DNA of 64,000 nucleotides from assembly GCA_005408345.1 (NCBI GenBank), contig SEMN01001227.1, positions 1 to 64,000 of the forward strand, read 5' to 3'. The stretch comes from Macquaria australasica. Taxonomy: Eukaryota; Chordata; Actinopteri; Centrarchiformes; Percichthyidae. Position numbers and translations under genes: made by a program. Below, one piece after another: positions 57,644-64,000 of this stretch. The notes beneath the pieces are model-generated. The model worked only from the letters and a program-made list of their open reading frames with translations. It had not been told where the DNA came from and did not search any database. Position 1 is the first letter of the stretch. Each line of letters opens with the position of its first letter.

Positions 57644-60600
57644 AGTCTGAAGTGTTTTAAAGCAGTGTGGAAACATTTGTGTCAAAGTGTAACAGACTTC
57701 CAACATTATGAACGTTGATTAGTGAAGAGGTTGACATTAGAAACATGGCTAACGCTGGACTTTGTGTGTGTTTCTCTGCCGTCAGGTGTAAGTGTAACGG
57801 CCATGCCAGTGAGTGTGTGAAGGACAGCAGAGGACGGCTGGTGTGTAACTGCAAACACAACACAGACGGCGACGACTGCAACGTCTGCAAACCGTTCTAC
57901 AACGACCGGCCGTGGAGGAGAGCGACCGCCGACAACCCCAACGAGTGTCTGCGTAAGTCTGCTGCCGCTGAACTGCCTATTCACTTTACTGCCGCTACCA
58001 CTGCTTTACTGCAGCAACGACTGCTTTACTGCTGCTACGACTGATTTACTACAGCTGTTACTGTTTTACTGCAGCTACTATTGCCTTAATACTTCTGCTA
58101 TTAGTTATACAGCTACTACTACCTTTAGTAATTACTGCATCTGCTAATACTAATAACAGCAAACAGCATAAAAGAAATAAAAACTGCAGATATGAAGGAC
58201 TGACCCATAGAACAGATCTGCAGTTTACTCACAGTAACTGATCCAGGCTGTCCATGGTGGGGAAGCATTAGTCATGTCAGTCTCTGGGGGATTGTGGGAG
58301 CTGTAGTTCCCGTCAGCTAAATGTATATATCACAGATGCAGATGCATGACTAACTGGGTTCAGGGAATATTAGTGTTTTTCTTCTCCCACAGTCGAGTTA
58401 ATCAGTCCTCCTGCGCTCACATCAGCACAGGAAACTGTGTCCCAATATAAAAAACTCACATGTTGAAGTGTAGCTGAGTTTTCACCTCATTCAACTNNNN
58501 NNNNNNNNNNNNNNNNNNNNNNNNNNNNNNNNNNNNNNNNNNNNNNNNNNNNNNNNNNNNNNNNNNNNNNNNNNNNNNNNNNNNNNNNNNNNNNNNNNNN
58601 NNNNNNNNNNNNNNNNNNNNNNNNNNNNNNNNNNNNNNNNNNNNNNNNNNNNNNNNNNNNNNNNNNNNNNNNNNNNNNNNNNNNNNNNNNNNNNNNNNNN
58701 NNNNNNNNNNNNNNNNNNNNNNNNNNNNNNNNNNNNNNNNNNNNNNNNNNNNNNNNNNNNNNNNNNNNNNNNNNNNNNNNNNNNNNNNNNNNNNNNNNNN
58801 NNNNNNNNNNNNNNNNNNNNNNNNNNNNNNNNNNNNNNNNNNNNNNNNNNNNNNNNNNNNNNNNNNNNNNNNNNNNNNNNNNNNNNNNNNNNNNNNNNNN
58901 NNNNNNNNNNNNNNNNNNNNNNNNNNNNNNNNNNNNNNNNNNNNNCTGCTGCTGCTGTCTTACTGCTGCTGCTGCTGCTGTCTTACTACTGCTGCTGCTG
59001 TCTTACTACTGCTGCTGCTGTCTTACTGCTGCTGCTGCTGCTGTCTTACTGCTGCTGCTGCTGCTGTCTTACTGCTGCTGCTGTCTTACTGCTGCTGCTG
59101 TCTTACTGCTGCTGCTTTACTGTGGCTACTACTGCTTTACTGCTTCTGCTTTATTACTGTGACTGCAGCTGGCAGTGTTTTACTGCGTATAATACTGCTA
59201 CTACTAAGAAGAGTTTACGTGGCAAACCTTTACTGCTCACTACTACGCGTCACCACTGGAACAGCAGAGCTGACAGTAACCCACAGCAGACTACAGTAAG
59301 GTTGAAACAAAGCGTTATGATTAATCCTGTGGATGTAAATCTGTCTCTCTCTCAGCCTGTGACTGTAATGGGAAGAGCTCTGAGTGTTACTTCGATGCAG
59401 AGTTGTACCGGGCCACGGGTCACGGAGGTCACTGCAGGAACTGTGCTGACAACACCGACGGGCCCAACTGTGAGCGCTGCCTCGACAACTACTACAGAGA
59501 CCAGAGCGGCAGCCGCTGCCTGCCCTGCGGCTGCAACACCGTCGGTGAGTCCAGGAAAGTCTGGAAAACAAATGCAGGGCAGGTCCTCAGCATGGAGCTC
59601 TATTCTTCACCTTGGGAACACAATGTTTTAAACCCAACCCAGAGCTTTCGACAGCATCTCATGACCTTCTTCAGCAAATTAAATTGTTGACTCAGTTGAC
59701 ATTACCACCTGCTGTCACATGACCAAAGTGCCATACCTGGGTCACATGGTAACAGCTGCTGATGAAGGCCATAAGATACAGTTGCAAGCTCCAGGAAAAG
59801 CTAGTAAGTGGACCTTGAGTTTGATATTTTGGGAAATATGTTTATTCACTTTCCTGCCTTCTGCCCGTTTTCCTGCCCGCTGGTTAGCTTAGCTTAGCAC
59901 AAAGACTGGAAACAGAGGGAAACAGCTAGCCTGGAAGTTATTGCTCCCGGCCAAGAAACACAAGCCCACCGTAACCCACCAACGTGTTGTACAGATTAAA
60001 CTAACAGGACATAACATGTTAATCAGGGAGCTTTAGAGGAGCTGCTTGGTGGATGTTGTTACCTTTGGACAGAGCCAGGCTAGCTGTTTCCCCCTGTTTC
60101 CAGTCTTTATGCTAAGCTAACCAGCTGCTGGCTCCAGTTTTATATTGAACGTACAGATACAATATGAGAGAGGTATCGATCCTCTCATCTAAATCTCAGC
60201 AACAAAGTGAATAAGTAATAATAATTATTGAGTGCAGAATAGATTTTTGTTTTCTCACATTAAGTTATCCTTCTTGTGATCATTTCTCTACAAAATATAT
60301 TTTATGTGCTCATAATATCCCATTGTGATCTCAGAAGTATACTGCCATGGAAAGTAGGAAATTATTCAAAAATATGTTAATGTTAATATTATAAAAACAC
60401 TCAGCAGTATTTACAGCCAGTGTGCATGAACTGTAAAGTGAAAACTTGTGAAACCCCTGGAATGAACCTTGTGGTTTTGGTGGTATTTTACAAACCACTG
60501 CTTGATGTGAACCAGCTGTTGTTTGAGTCCCAGTTACACACTTACACCAGTTCTGTTCTGTAATGGGTTGTTAATGGGAGCTGATTGTTTGCACACGGTT

Positions 60601-62517
60601 GAAGGTTAACGTGCTGACGGTCAGCGTGTGTGTTTGTGTGTGTGTTTTCAGGATCGGAGTCTCCTCAGTGTGACAACAGAGGAGTGTGTGCGTGTAAACC
60701 AGGAGTGAGCGGAGAGAAGTGTGACCGCTGCCAGCCGGGATACCACAGTCTGACGGAGGCCGGCTGCAGGTACAGACCTCCGGCTGCACCAAAATACAGC
60801 GAAAAATGACTGGAGTTGTGTGGGGCTACACGGCTACAAGTGGAAGTTAATGACAACAAGATTTCTGACTCTGATGTTTTCACAGTTCGGAGCAAATGTC
60901 CCAAAATCCTGTTGTCTGAATAACACTCAGTTGTTTGGCTTTAAAGGAACAGTCCAACATTTCTGTAAATCCTTTGACAAAATCAGATGAGAAGATGGAT
61001 TTCGCCTCTCCAGTAGAGCTGAAACCAATAGAAACCACAGACCGAAAATGAATCTGCAACAATTTTGAGAATCGATTAATAATTCTTCATTCTTTTGAGC
61101 AGAAACGACAAACAGTCTTCCAGCTTCTCAGAAGTTTTCTGTGACATTAAACTGAATATCTTTGGGTTTTAGGAAACTGTGATTTTCACTGACCTAATGT
61201 TAAATCAAGAAAGTTATCGGCAGATTTATCAATAATCAAAACAATCATTCGTTGCAGCCATAGCGTCCAATACAGAGACGGGTCCAGGTCGTGTTTAGCC
61301 TAGCTTAGCACAAAGACTGGAAGCAGGGGAAAACTGTTAGCCTAGCTCCATCACAGGAGAAAACAATCCACCTTCCAACAGCTTCGTGTGCGTCTGATTT
61401 ACTTTGTTTCTTGTTAACTGTAAAAAGGAGACACTTCAGTTTCAACAGCAGTTTAAAAAACTACTTTACAGAAATAACAAAAAATATTCTTCTAATATGT
61501 TGTGTCTTGATCATAATGATTGATTTGGCGTTCAGTCTTTAGATGGAGTGTAAACCGCTCACTGTTGTTCATTTTGCAGTGACTGCACAGTGAGCGCCCC
61601 CTGCTGGCAAAATCTGGAAATAAAGAAAACTTTATTCTCTCTCTCTCTCTCTCTCTGCCAGGCCTTGTTCTTGCTCGCCCTCTGGCAGTACTCAGGAGTG
61701 TGACGTCAACACAGGACAGTGTCGCTGTAAAGACAACGTGGAGGGCTTCAGCTGCGACAGGTAACACACACACACACACACACACACTCTGTGTTACATT
61801 ACAATAATACAGGATTCAAATACTTACAACAGGGTTCGTATAAAGCCTTGAAAGTTTGGAAAATGCTTAATTTTAACTGTTATGTTTTCAAGGTTAGGAA
61901 AATGCTTGAATTCGAACTCCTTGAAAAGTGCTTGATTTTCAACATTATAAAGGAAAGTGTGTTCACAGCTAGATAAGTCCTCTGTTGATCTCCTCCTCTG
62001 GAAGCTTTAATAATCCTGATCAATACATCCGATCAAAGTTAAGTGACTGTATACATTGATTGCTGTGAGTGTAAAAGAATTCTGTAAACTTTAGTTTTTG
62101 CAATTGTTTTTATAGTAACAATTTAGATGTGATGATAAAGGCTTGGAGTCTGGAAATGTTTGATTTAGGTTCCTTGAAAGTGCTTGAATTTTACTCTTAA
62201 AAAGCTTTACAAACCCTGTTACAAACATTCTTTGATTCTCATGATTTAAAGAAAACGCCTCCTGCTCCACACAAAACCAGAGGTGGAGGAAGTACTCAGA
62301 TCCTTCACTTAAGTAAAAGTACTAATACCACACTGTAAAAATACTCGCTAGGATTAAAACGTCAACCTTCACCTGCAGAGACAACATGAGAACAGGTCCT
62401 GAGACACTGAAGCATCCTGTTAGGTCCTGCAACACGTCTGACTGCAGCAGCAACATGTAGAGGCCTTTATAAGACTCACAGCCATTTACAGCAGATTATA
62501 CCTGCAGCTGCATGTCT

Positions 62518-62596
<79 letters not shown>

Positions 62597-63728
62597 GAAG
62601 ACATGTGGTCAGTAACTTCACTTATCTGTCAGCAGGTTTCAATGAACCCTCTGATGTGCTGCATAATGGTGTGTGTTATATATGATGAAGATGACGGTGA
62701 TGACGATGTGATGTTAGCTCCCTGCTTACAGACGAGACATTCAGGTGTCCGAGCTGAAGTCATTGGTTTCCAAATGTTAAACATGAAAAACAAGCTATGT
62801 TTTAATCCAGGGTTTTGCAGCCTTTGCTATAAAATGAATCGCACACAGAGAGAAATGTGTCTGCAGGCCGAATGTGACGAGAAATTCACAGAAACAGACA
62901 TCTTCCTCGCTGAGTGAATCCACGTCAGCAGTTTGTACAGGAAGTAGTTTCACACGCTGCTGCTTCACATCTGAGACGCTTTAGATCTGAAGTTCAGATT
63001 TCAGATCTGTACGTTTTCTCTACAGTGTGAAGGGTTTATGTTTAATCAGGTGAGGAGGACGGCAGGTAGAAGGGAGGGCATTATAACAGTGTCAGGTGTT
63101 GAATAGTGATCTATATATTTTGCAGCAGTGGGGGGGGGGGTGTAAGCTCATGGAGACAGTATGATAAAGTGATGTACTGTCATCAGACAGCCACACAGTT
63201 GGAGTCTGACCTCTGAGGTGAAATGTAGACGTCAGCTGAGCTGCGAGTGCCGACAGCTCATATTTTAGATGAGGAGGGAGGTGTGGTGAGGGCGGAGCTG
63301 CTCTGATGTGTGCTGTGACATCTTTGTGTCCGTCAGGTGTAAACTGGGTTACTTCAACTTGGACCCCAACAACCCTCAGGGCTGCACCCCCTGCTTCTGC
63401 TTCCAGCACTCGTCTGTGTGCGACAGCGCCGAGGGCTTCAGCGTCCACACCGTCAGCACTGCCTTCTACAGAGGTAACGCCGCCTGCAGGCCAGACGCAG
63501 GGACAAATACCCACTGAAGATACCTTTTAGATTTACCTGCGGTGGTGTGTGTGGCTGTTGTAAAGTGTTGTAAAGTGTTGTAATGTGTGTGTGTATGTGT
63601 GTCAGATGACGAGCAGTGGACCGGTCAGCAGCGTGACGGCTCCAGCGTCTCCGTCCAGTGGTCTCCCAGCGGACAGGAAATCTCCCTCATCTCAGACGAC
63701 TACTTCCCCATGTACTTCGTAGCCCCAG
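20385..63728 (+). CDS. lamc1: laminin subunit gamma-1, 5' part (first 9 coding exons; gene continues past window)
   Basis: Secreted gamma chain of most laminin trimers, the network-forming glycoproteins of basement membranes. Exons: 20385-20757, 47973-48277, 55659-55789, 57786-57952, 59356-59544, 60652-60769, 61662-61760, 63337-63473, 63606-63728. Phases match at every junction (1,0,2,1,1,2,2,1,1) and give 547 codons plus one base. Order: signal peptide (1-20, cleavage predicted after A20 before AMDEC), LN domain (about 25-270), four cysteine-rich LE modules (271 to about 495), start of L4/laminin IV. All exons match vertebrate LAMC1 closely. The rest (about 1,050 residues: L4, LE 5-11 with the nidogen site, coiled coil) lies beyond 64000. 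Intron 1 is 27,215 bp. Confidence 0.98.
21885..22135 (+). repeat. family A repeat, copy 1
   Basis: Contains the family core taaactgaatatatttgggt, ttggactgttggtcggacaa and aacaagacatttt, and ends attaatcaataatgaaaata near a degraded gttg..c end. Intact members of this fish family have ends of the type tagggctgcaac and gttgcagctcta. Confidence 0.65.
22360..22578 (+). repeat. LINE-like 3' tail, tentative
   Basis: A segment ending in ttacctggttaaataaag, a tail type seen on fish non-LTR retrotransposons and derived repeats, preceded by ctgctgggactcctcgcctt. No reverse-transcriptase reading frame is present. Confidence 0.3.
22615..22700 (+). repeat. dispersed repeat shared with 59745-59830
   Basis: ctgctgatgaaggccatgag, then aaaatctagtaagtgggcct and tgagttgatatttt recur with few changes at 59757-59832, 37 kb downstream. 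A dispersed element of unknown class. Confidence 0.55.
22755..22945 (+). repeat. family A repeat, copy 2
   Basis: Has ttgataatcgatcaattg, then tgtaaactgaatctttttgg, actgttggctggacagaaca and agacatttgttgacg. Same orientation as copy 1, about 600 bp away. Confidence 0.65.
24146..24270 (+). repeat. dispersed repeat, pair member 1
   Basis: The order agaagccaaagtt, aacacgagcagctgt, agaactttgtct, gaaatctggaact-like recurs in diverged form at 24994-25120. The two copies are in direct orientation about 850 bp apart. Confidence 0.5.
24752..24990 (+). repeat. abundant fish interspersed repeat
   Basis: Runs from gtaaatggcttagcactttt through aaagctctttacagattggt, cacacattcacacaccaatg, tcttgcccaaggacacttgg to cctgagccacagcc. 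I recognise this pattern from an interspersed element that is abundant in teleost genomes. It ends next to the second member of the pair at 24994. Confidence 0.7.
24994..25140 (+). repeat. dispersed repeat, pair member 2
   Basis: Diverged direct copy of 24146-24270 (agaagccaaagttgtcat, aacacaagcagccgt, agaactttatctgaatgaaa, aatgaaatctgg). Confidence 0.5.
25746..25824 (+). other. near-perfect 30-bp hairpin with 19-nt loop
   Basis: Left arm 25746-25775 and right arm 25795-25824 are reverse complements with one mismatch in 30 (core gaatcttctttgtgcttcca against tggaagcacaaagaagattc). The loop is 25776-25794. Outside the arms pairing stops at once. The size resembles a miRNA precursor, but the arms are more perfect than typical; a recent template-switch inversion would give the same structure. 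It lies in lamc1 intron 1. Confidence 0.85.
26787..27308. repeat. 24-bp minisatellite, about 21 units
   Basis: Head-to-tail units of caggtggaggtgttc followed by atgctgctg, gggctgttg or tgggctgttg-type endings, 24 bp each. Variants are arranged mostly in an alternating higher order (atgctgctg then gggctgttg). Because 24 is a multiple of three, all three + frames and one - frame stay open; none looks like a protein gene. Lies in lamc1 intron 1. Confidence 0.95.
28010..28235 (-). repeat. family A repeat, copy 3
   Basis: The minus strand carries the family core; on the plus strand it reads tgtctcattttgtccgacca and gcagtccaacaccaaa, with attgattaatcaattatcaa at the far end. Confidence 0.6.
32481..32624. 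other. 144-bp imperfect palindrome
   Basis: Arms of about 65 nt (32481-32545 and 32561-32624) pair around a 15-nt loop. The inner parts, ctggccac..cc and ccca..gtgacgtcacagc against its partner ttgtgacatcac, align over 40 nt; the outer parts (taaaactt to aaagtttta) also match. One arm contains an exact CRE, tgacgtca, the other tgacatca. Both ends are ta, compatible with a Tc1/mariner-type MITE, or with a folded-back duplication. Confidence 0.75.
33962..34113 (+). repeat. dispersed repeat, pair with 45893-46052
   Basis: Shares gatgtcatcaggg, actacaggtgtctaac, aactggaggtgtgga, accagcagggaggct, and tatgggaaatgtaggctcca in the same order and strand with 45893-46052. About 80 percent alike by eye. 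Class unknown. Confidence 0.65.
35987..36075 (+). other. 89-nt hairpin with 22-bp perfect outer stem
   Basis: 35987-36008 and 36054-36075 are exact reverse complements (ccagagccatgtagagag against ctctctacatggctctgg). An inner 6-bp stem, cgtcag/ctgacg, pairs 36024-36029 with 36042-36047. It is intronic and on the sense strand of lamc1. Function unknown. Confidence 0.75.
36305..36339. repeat. (CA)n microsatellite
   Basis: Pure CA run of about 17 units in lamc1 intron 1, then C-rich. Confidence 0.9.
37856..38242. mobile_element. MITE with about 40-bp terminal inverted repeats, 387 bp
   Basis: The left end reads caggctccatccacaccgat, acg, then ttgttttaaaacg. The right end, reversed, reads caggctacatccacattact, acg, then ttcgttttaaaac. 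The pairing extends about 40 bp. Interior without coding capacity. I could not identify a clean target duplication. Common type in fish genomes. Confidence 0.75.
40065..40200 (+). repeat. family A repeat, copy 4 (partial)
   Basis: gtttggactgtcggtcggac, agaacaagacatttgaagac and gtcact match the core; the ends are degraded. Confidence 0.55.
41750..42290. repeat. degenerate tandem repeat rich in ttatctc and gaaaacaaa
   Basis: Many variants of gttatctcaagaaaacaaa and its reverse complement (ttttcttgagataac) occur through this stretch on both strands. It looks like the diverged interior of a repeat-rich transposon. No complete ends found. Confidence 0.5.
42559..42763. repeat. (CTGT/CTCT)n simple repeat
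   Basis: A polypyrimidine tract of ctctctgtctgtctc units, about 200 bp. The long Leu/Ser/Cys-rich open frames and the Arg/Glu/Asp-rich frames on the other strand are its products and not genes. Confidence 0.95.
44255..44435 (+). repeat. family A repeat, copy 5
   Basis: Contains taaactgaatatctttagac, tgttggaca, aatcaataatgaaagtaatc and ends atagttgcagcacc, close to the canonical gttgcagc end. Confidence 0.6.
45893..46052 (+). repeat. dispersed repeat, pair with 33962-34113
   Basis: See the shared blocks listed at 33962; here gatgtcatcagggtcatgg starts and gggaaatgtaggctccagtg ends the match. Confidence 0.65.
46165..46290 (-). repeat. family A repeat, copy 6 (partial)
   Basis: Plus strand: tctttattgattaatctgct, gattttttt, ctcgatcaacc, then catcttgtttcgtcagaaca and acagtc, the reverse of the family core. 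Confidence 0.5.
47973..48277 (+). CDS. lamc1: lamc1 exon 2: LN domain core
   Basis: After ctctgcag the exon reads G-KAFDITYVRLKFHTSRPES, then VPYQYYSGSCEKTY, GFIRTGEDEQQALCTDDFSD and STLEGRPSAYNFDNSPVLQ. The donor is cag|gtgagt. LN domains polymerise laminins at the node of the network; the gamma-1 LN arm is one of the three needed. Confidence 0.97.
50286..50802. mobile_element. MITE relic with ggttcccaacc ends, interrupted
   Basis: The left end reads gcggttcccaacctttttgg, cttgtgacccc; the right end catgacccccaagtcaggaa, tcattg is a diverged inverted counterpart. These ends are typical of a common fish non-autonomous element. A family A repeat (50495-50718) lies inside. Confidence 0.55.
50495..50718 (-). 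repeat. family A repeat, copy 7, nested
   Basis: Plus strand: gacgtctccacatgtcttgt, tttgtccgaccaacag, atattcagtttatgatataa and end aactaatggtttcagctcta. It interrupts the MITE relic around it. Confidence 0.6.
52950..53285 (+). mobile_element. 3' end of a non-LTR retrotransposon (RTE/Rex3-like), degenerate
   Basis: A segment at 53080-53170 still reads GERPWARPRTHWRDYISHLT and WEHLGS, a close match to the C-terminal reverse-transcriptase tail pattern (RPRTRWRDY.S.LAWERLG) of an abundant fish LINE. Beyond this it is frameshifted: PEELEE-like codons continue in another frame. It ends ggataagcagcagaaagtgg, atgg, like the gatg-type 3' tail of that family. Upstream, ggcatccagaggcagctggg also fits. 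Dead copy; assignment to Rex3/RTE is from the tail type and is tentative. Confidence 0.7.
54905..55115 (+). repeat. abundant fish interspersed repeat
   Basis: ggggatggcagtgttggtca, attcatgttcccctcaggat, gaactgtaatgaccttggtg, atcctctgacttttcatcta and atcatcaggtcaa occur in the order found in a widespread teleost repeat. No coding content. Confidence 0.65.
55659..55789 (+). CDS. lamc1: lamc1 exon 3: end of LN domain
   Basis: Reads DWVTATDIRVTLNRLNTFGD, EVFNDPKVLKSYYYAISDFA and VGGR. Acceptor tgttgcag, donor ag|gtaaag, phase 2. Confidence 0.97.
56508..56575 (+). repeat. possible tRNA-derived SINE fragment
   Basis: agctcagtggcacagctata followed by cccgggtttaagattcct resembles A-box and B-box spacing of a tRNA-derived SINE head. 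It is diverged and has no tail that I can recognise; weak call. Confidence 0.25.
57602..57638. repeat. (AT)n microsatellite
   Basis: Pure TA tract of about 18 units, 150 bp before lamc1 exon 4. Confidence 0.9.
57786..57952 (+). CDS. lamc1: lamc1 exon 4: LE module 1
   Basis: Reads CKCNGHASECVKDSRGRLVC, NCKHNTDGDDCNVCKPFYND and RPWRRATADNPNECL, the eight-cysteine laminin EGF-like pattern. Ends c|gtaagt, phase 1, and the split proline codon is completed by exon 5. Confidence 0.96.
58497..58945. other. assembly gap (449 N) in lamc1 intron 4
   Basis: Undetermined bases. The right side begins directly inside a CTG-rich tandem array, so the gap probably reflects that repeat. Confidence 0.99.
58946..59150. 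repeat. (CTG)n-based tandem array at gap edge
   Basis: Units of ctgctgctgctgtcttact with variable CTG number fill 58946-59110 and fade into ctgctttactg repeats to about 59150. Similar degenerate tactgctgctac repeats occur left of the gap at 57956-58100, so the array likely spans the gap. Intronic; the exon 5 acceptor is 200 bp further on. Confidence 0.9.
59356..59544 (+). CDS. lamc1: lamc1 exon 5: LE module 2 and start of LE 3
   Basis: Reads CDCNGKSSECYFDAELYRAT, GHGGHCRNCADNTDGPNCER, CLDNYYRDQSGSRCLPCGCN. It lies 410 bp after the N gap, so the exon itself is intact. Acceptor tctctctctcag. Confidence 0.96.
59745..60240. mobile_element. palindromic MITE-like element
   Basis: The inner arms, ggttagcttagcttagcaca, aagactgga, aacag..ggaaacagctagcctgg (59882-59934) and its reverse complement (60075-60122), are about 50 bp long. 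The outer parts (tttattcactttcctgcc near 59840 and cagcaacaaagtgaataa near 60200) pair as well. This fold-back element is abundant in fish. A related broken copy is at 60941-61349. The 5' flank 59745-59830 is the repeat shared with 22615. Confidence 0.75.
60652..60769 (+). CDS. lamc1: lamc1 exon 6: LE module 3
   Basis: Reads SESPQCDNRGVCACKPGVSG and EKCDRCQPGYHSLTEAGCR. Acceptor gtgtgttttcag, donor cag|gtacag, phase 2. Confidence 0.96.
60941..61349. mobile_element. copy of the same palindromic element, interrupted
   Basis: Starts ttaaaggaacagtccaacat, atttctg..., agatgagaagatgg and resumes after an insert with tttagcctagcttagcacaa, agactggaagcagggg, aaaactgttagcctagctcc. The insert at 61014-61262 is a family A repeat. 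Confidence 0.6.
61014..61262 (+). repeat. family A repeat, copy 8, most complete, nested
   Basis: Ends are tagagctgaaac and gttgcagccata, matching the inverted ends of the family at 9 of 12 positions. The interior has agaatcgattaataattc, ttaaactgaatatctttggg and tttatcaataatcaaaacaa. No clear target duplication survives. Confidence 0.7.
61593..61607 (-). promoter_or_regulatory. CTCF-like motif, reverse orientation
   Basis: agcgccccctgctgg is the reverse complement of ccagcagggggcgct, a full match to the CTCF core. It lies 55 bp before lamc1 exon 7 and points toward the site at 17208. Sequence match only. Confidence 0.4.
61662..61760 (+). CDS. lamc1: lamc1 exon 7: first part of LE module 4
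   Basis: Reads PCSCSPSGSTQECDVNTGQC and RCKDNVEGFSCDR. It follows a long (CT)n tract that serves as the polypyrimidine tract, and is followed directly by a (CA)n run after the donor gtaaca. Confidence 0.96.
62278..62347 (+). mobile_element. third copy of the cagcggtggaagaagtactc family, truncated
   Basis: cagaggtggaggaagtactc, agatccttcacttaagtaaa, agtactaataccacactgta and aaaatactc, then the match ends. Same orientation as the copy at 16626. Confidence 0.6.
62521..62594. repeat. (CA)n microsatellite, 37 units
   Basis: Pure CA run of 74 bp in lamc1 intron 7. Confidence 0.95.
63337..63473 (+). CDS. lamc1: lamc1 exon 8: end of LE module 4, entry to L4
   Basis: Reads CKLGYFNLDPNNPQGCTPCF, CFQHSSVCDSAEGFSVHTVS and TAFYR. 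The last half-cysteines belong to the LE module that is split by the L4 domain in laminin gamma chains. Donor g|gtaacg, phase 1. Confidence 0.96.
63606..63728 (+). CDS. lamc1: lamc1 exon 9: start of L4 (laminin IV type A) domain
   Basis: Reads DDEQWTGQQRDGSSVSVQWS, PSGQEISLISDDYFPMYFVA, then P and a split codon at g|gtacac. The next exon is outside the window; 63729-64000 is intron with a (CA)n and (CTCA)n tract at 63730-63780. Confidence 0.95.
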
Positions 63729-63768
<40 letters not shown>

Positions 63769-64000
63769 TCACTCACTCACTTAAAGACATCAAACTTCAA
63801 CACACACAACCTCCGTCAGACTGTCGGGGTGTGACAGTTGACCACGCGGTCTGATCAAACACTTTGACTTCTTCTGTTTTAACCATCACGACTACACGTC
63901 ACCCCGACCATCATATTACCCATAATCCAACTGGTCCCCAGCTGGTCAGGACGGTCCTCGGTGGGTTGTGGGTCATGCTACCATTTCCTGCTGCAGTGTG

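Larger units (their letters stand above)
55790..57785. other. lamc1: lamc1 intron 3
   Basis: 2.0 kb. Apart from the possible SINE head and the (AT)n tract at 57602-57638 it holds nothing recognised. Confidence 0.75.

Noticed and set aside
1..64000. CRISPR arrays, bacterial operons or phage genes
   Set aside because: The direct repeats are tandem arrays without unique spacers, and all real genes have spliceosomal introns.

Overview
The window is vertebrate nuclear DNA, most likely from a percomorph-type teleost fish. It has GT-AG introns, compact coding exons, dense (CA)n, (AT)n and CTG microsatellites, and many short non-autonomous DNA-transposon relics of types common in fish. No bacterial, phage, CRISPR or operon structure is present. 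There is one assembly gap of 449 N (58497-58945).

Two genes are supported, both on the + strand and head to tail. (1) dhx9, the DEIH-box RNA helicase A, is complete: 27 coding exons from 2345 to 16089 join in frame to 1,263 codons plus stop. It carries two dsRNA-binding domains, the W-rich activation segment, the two RecA domains, the WH/HA2/OB-fold region and a C-terminal RGG tail. A poly(A) signal lies at 16299. (2) lamc1, laminin gamma-1, is cut by the right edge. Nine coding exons (20385 to 63728) give the first 547 codons: signal peptide, laminin N-terminal (LN) domain, four LE modules and the start of the L4 domain. Its first intron alone is 27.2 kb. In mammals DHX9 and LAMC1 are also close together, so this is an old synteny block; the SHCBP1L gene that lies between them in human is not seen here.

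Layout: 1-1293 is a 24-bp-unit minisatellite running off the left edge and stopping just before the GC-rich dhx9 promoter candidate. 2298-16320 is dhx9, with a 577-bp hAT-like MITE with an 8-bp target duplication in one intron. 16.3-20.0 kb is intergenic, with transposon relics and a CTCF-like site. 20.0-20.4 kb is the GC-rich lamc1 promoter and 5'UTR. 20.8-48.0 kb is lamc1 intron 1, which holds only repeats, hairpins and unannotatable sequence. 48-64 kb holds lamc1 exons 2-9 and their introns.

The two genes are not functionally coupled in any known way: DHX9 is a nuclear RNA/DNA helicase and LAMC1 a secreted basement-membrane subunit. I found no undescribed protein system. The items most worth a second look are a near-perfect 30-bp intronic hairpin, a 144-bp palindrome with CRE-like arms, the two 24-bp minisatellites, nested MITE insertions, an apparent convergent pair of CTCF-like motifs around the 5' part of lamc1, and a glycine-rich insertion between the two dsRNA-binding domains of DHX9. 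All exon boundaries were read by eye from reading frame, splice signals and family knowledge; no alignment was run.
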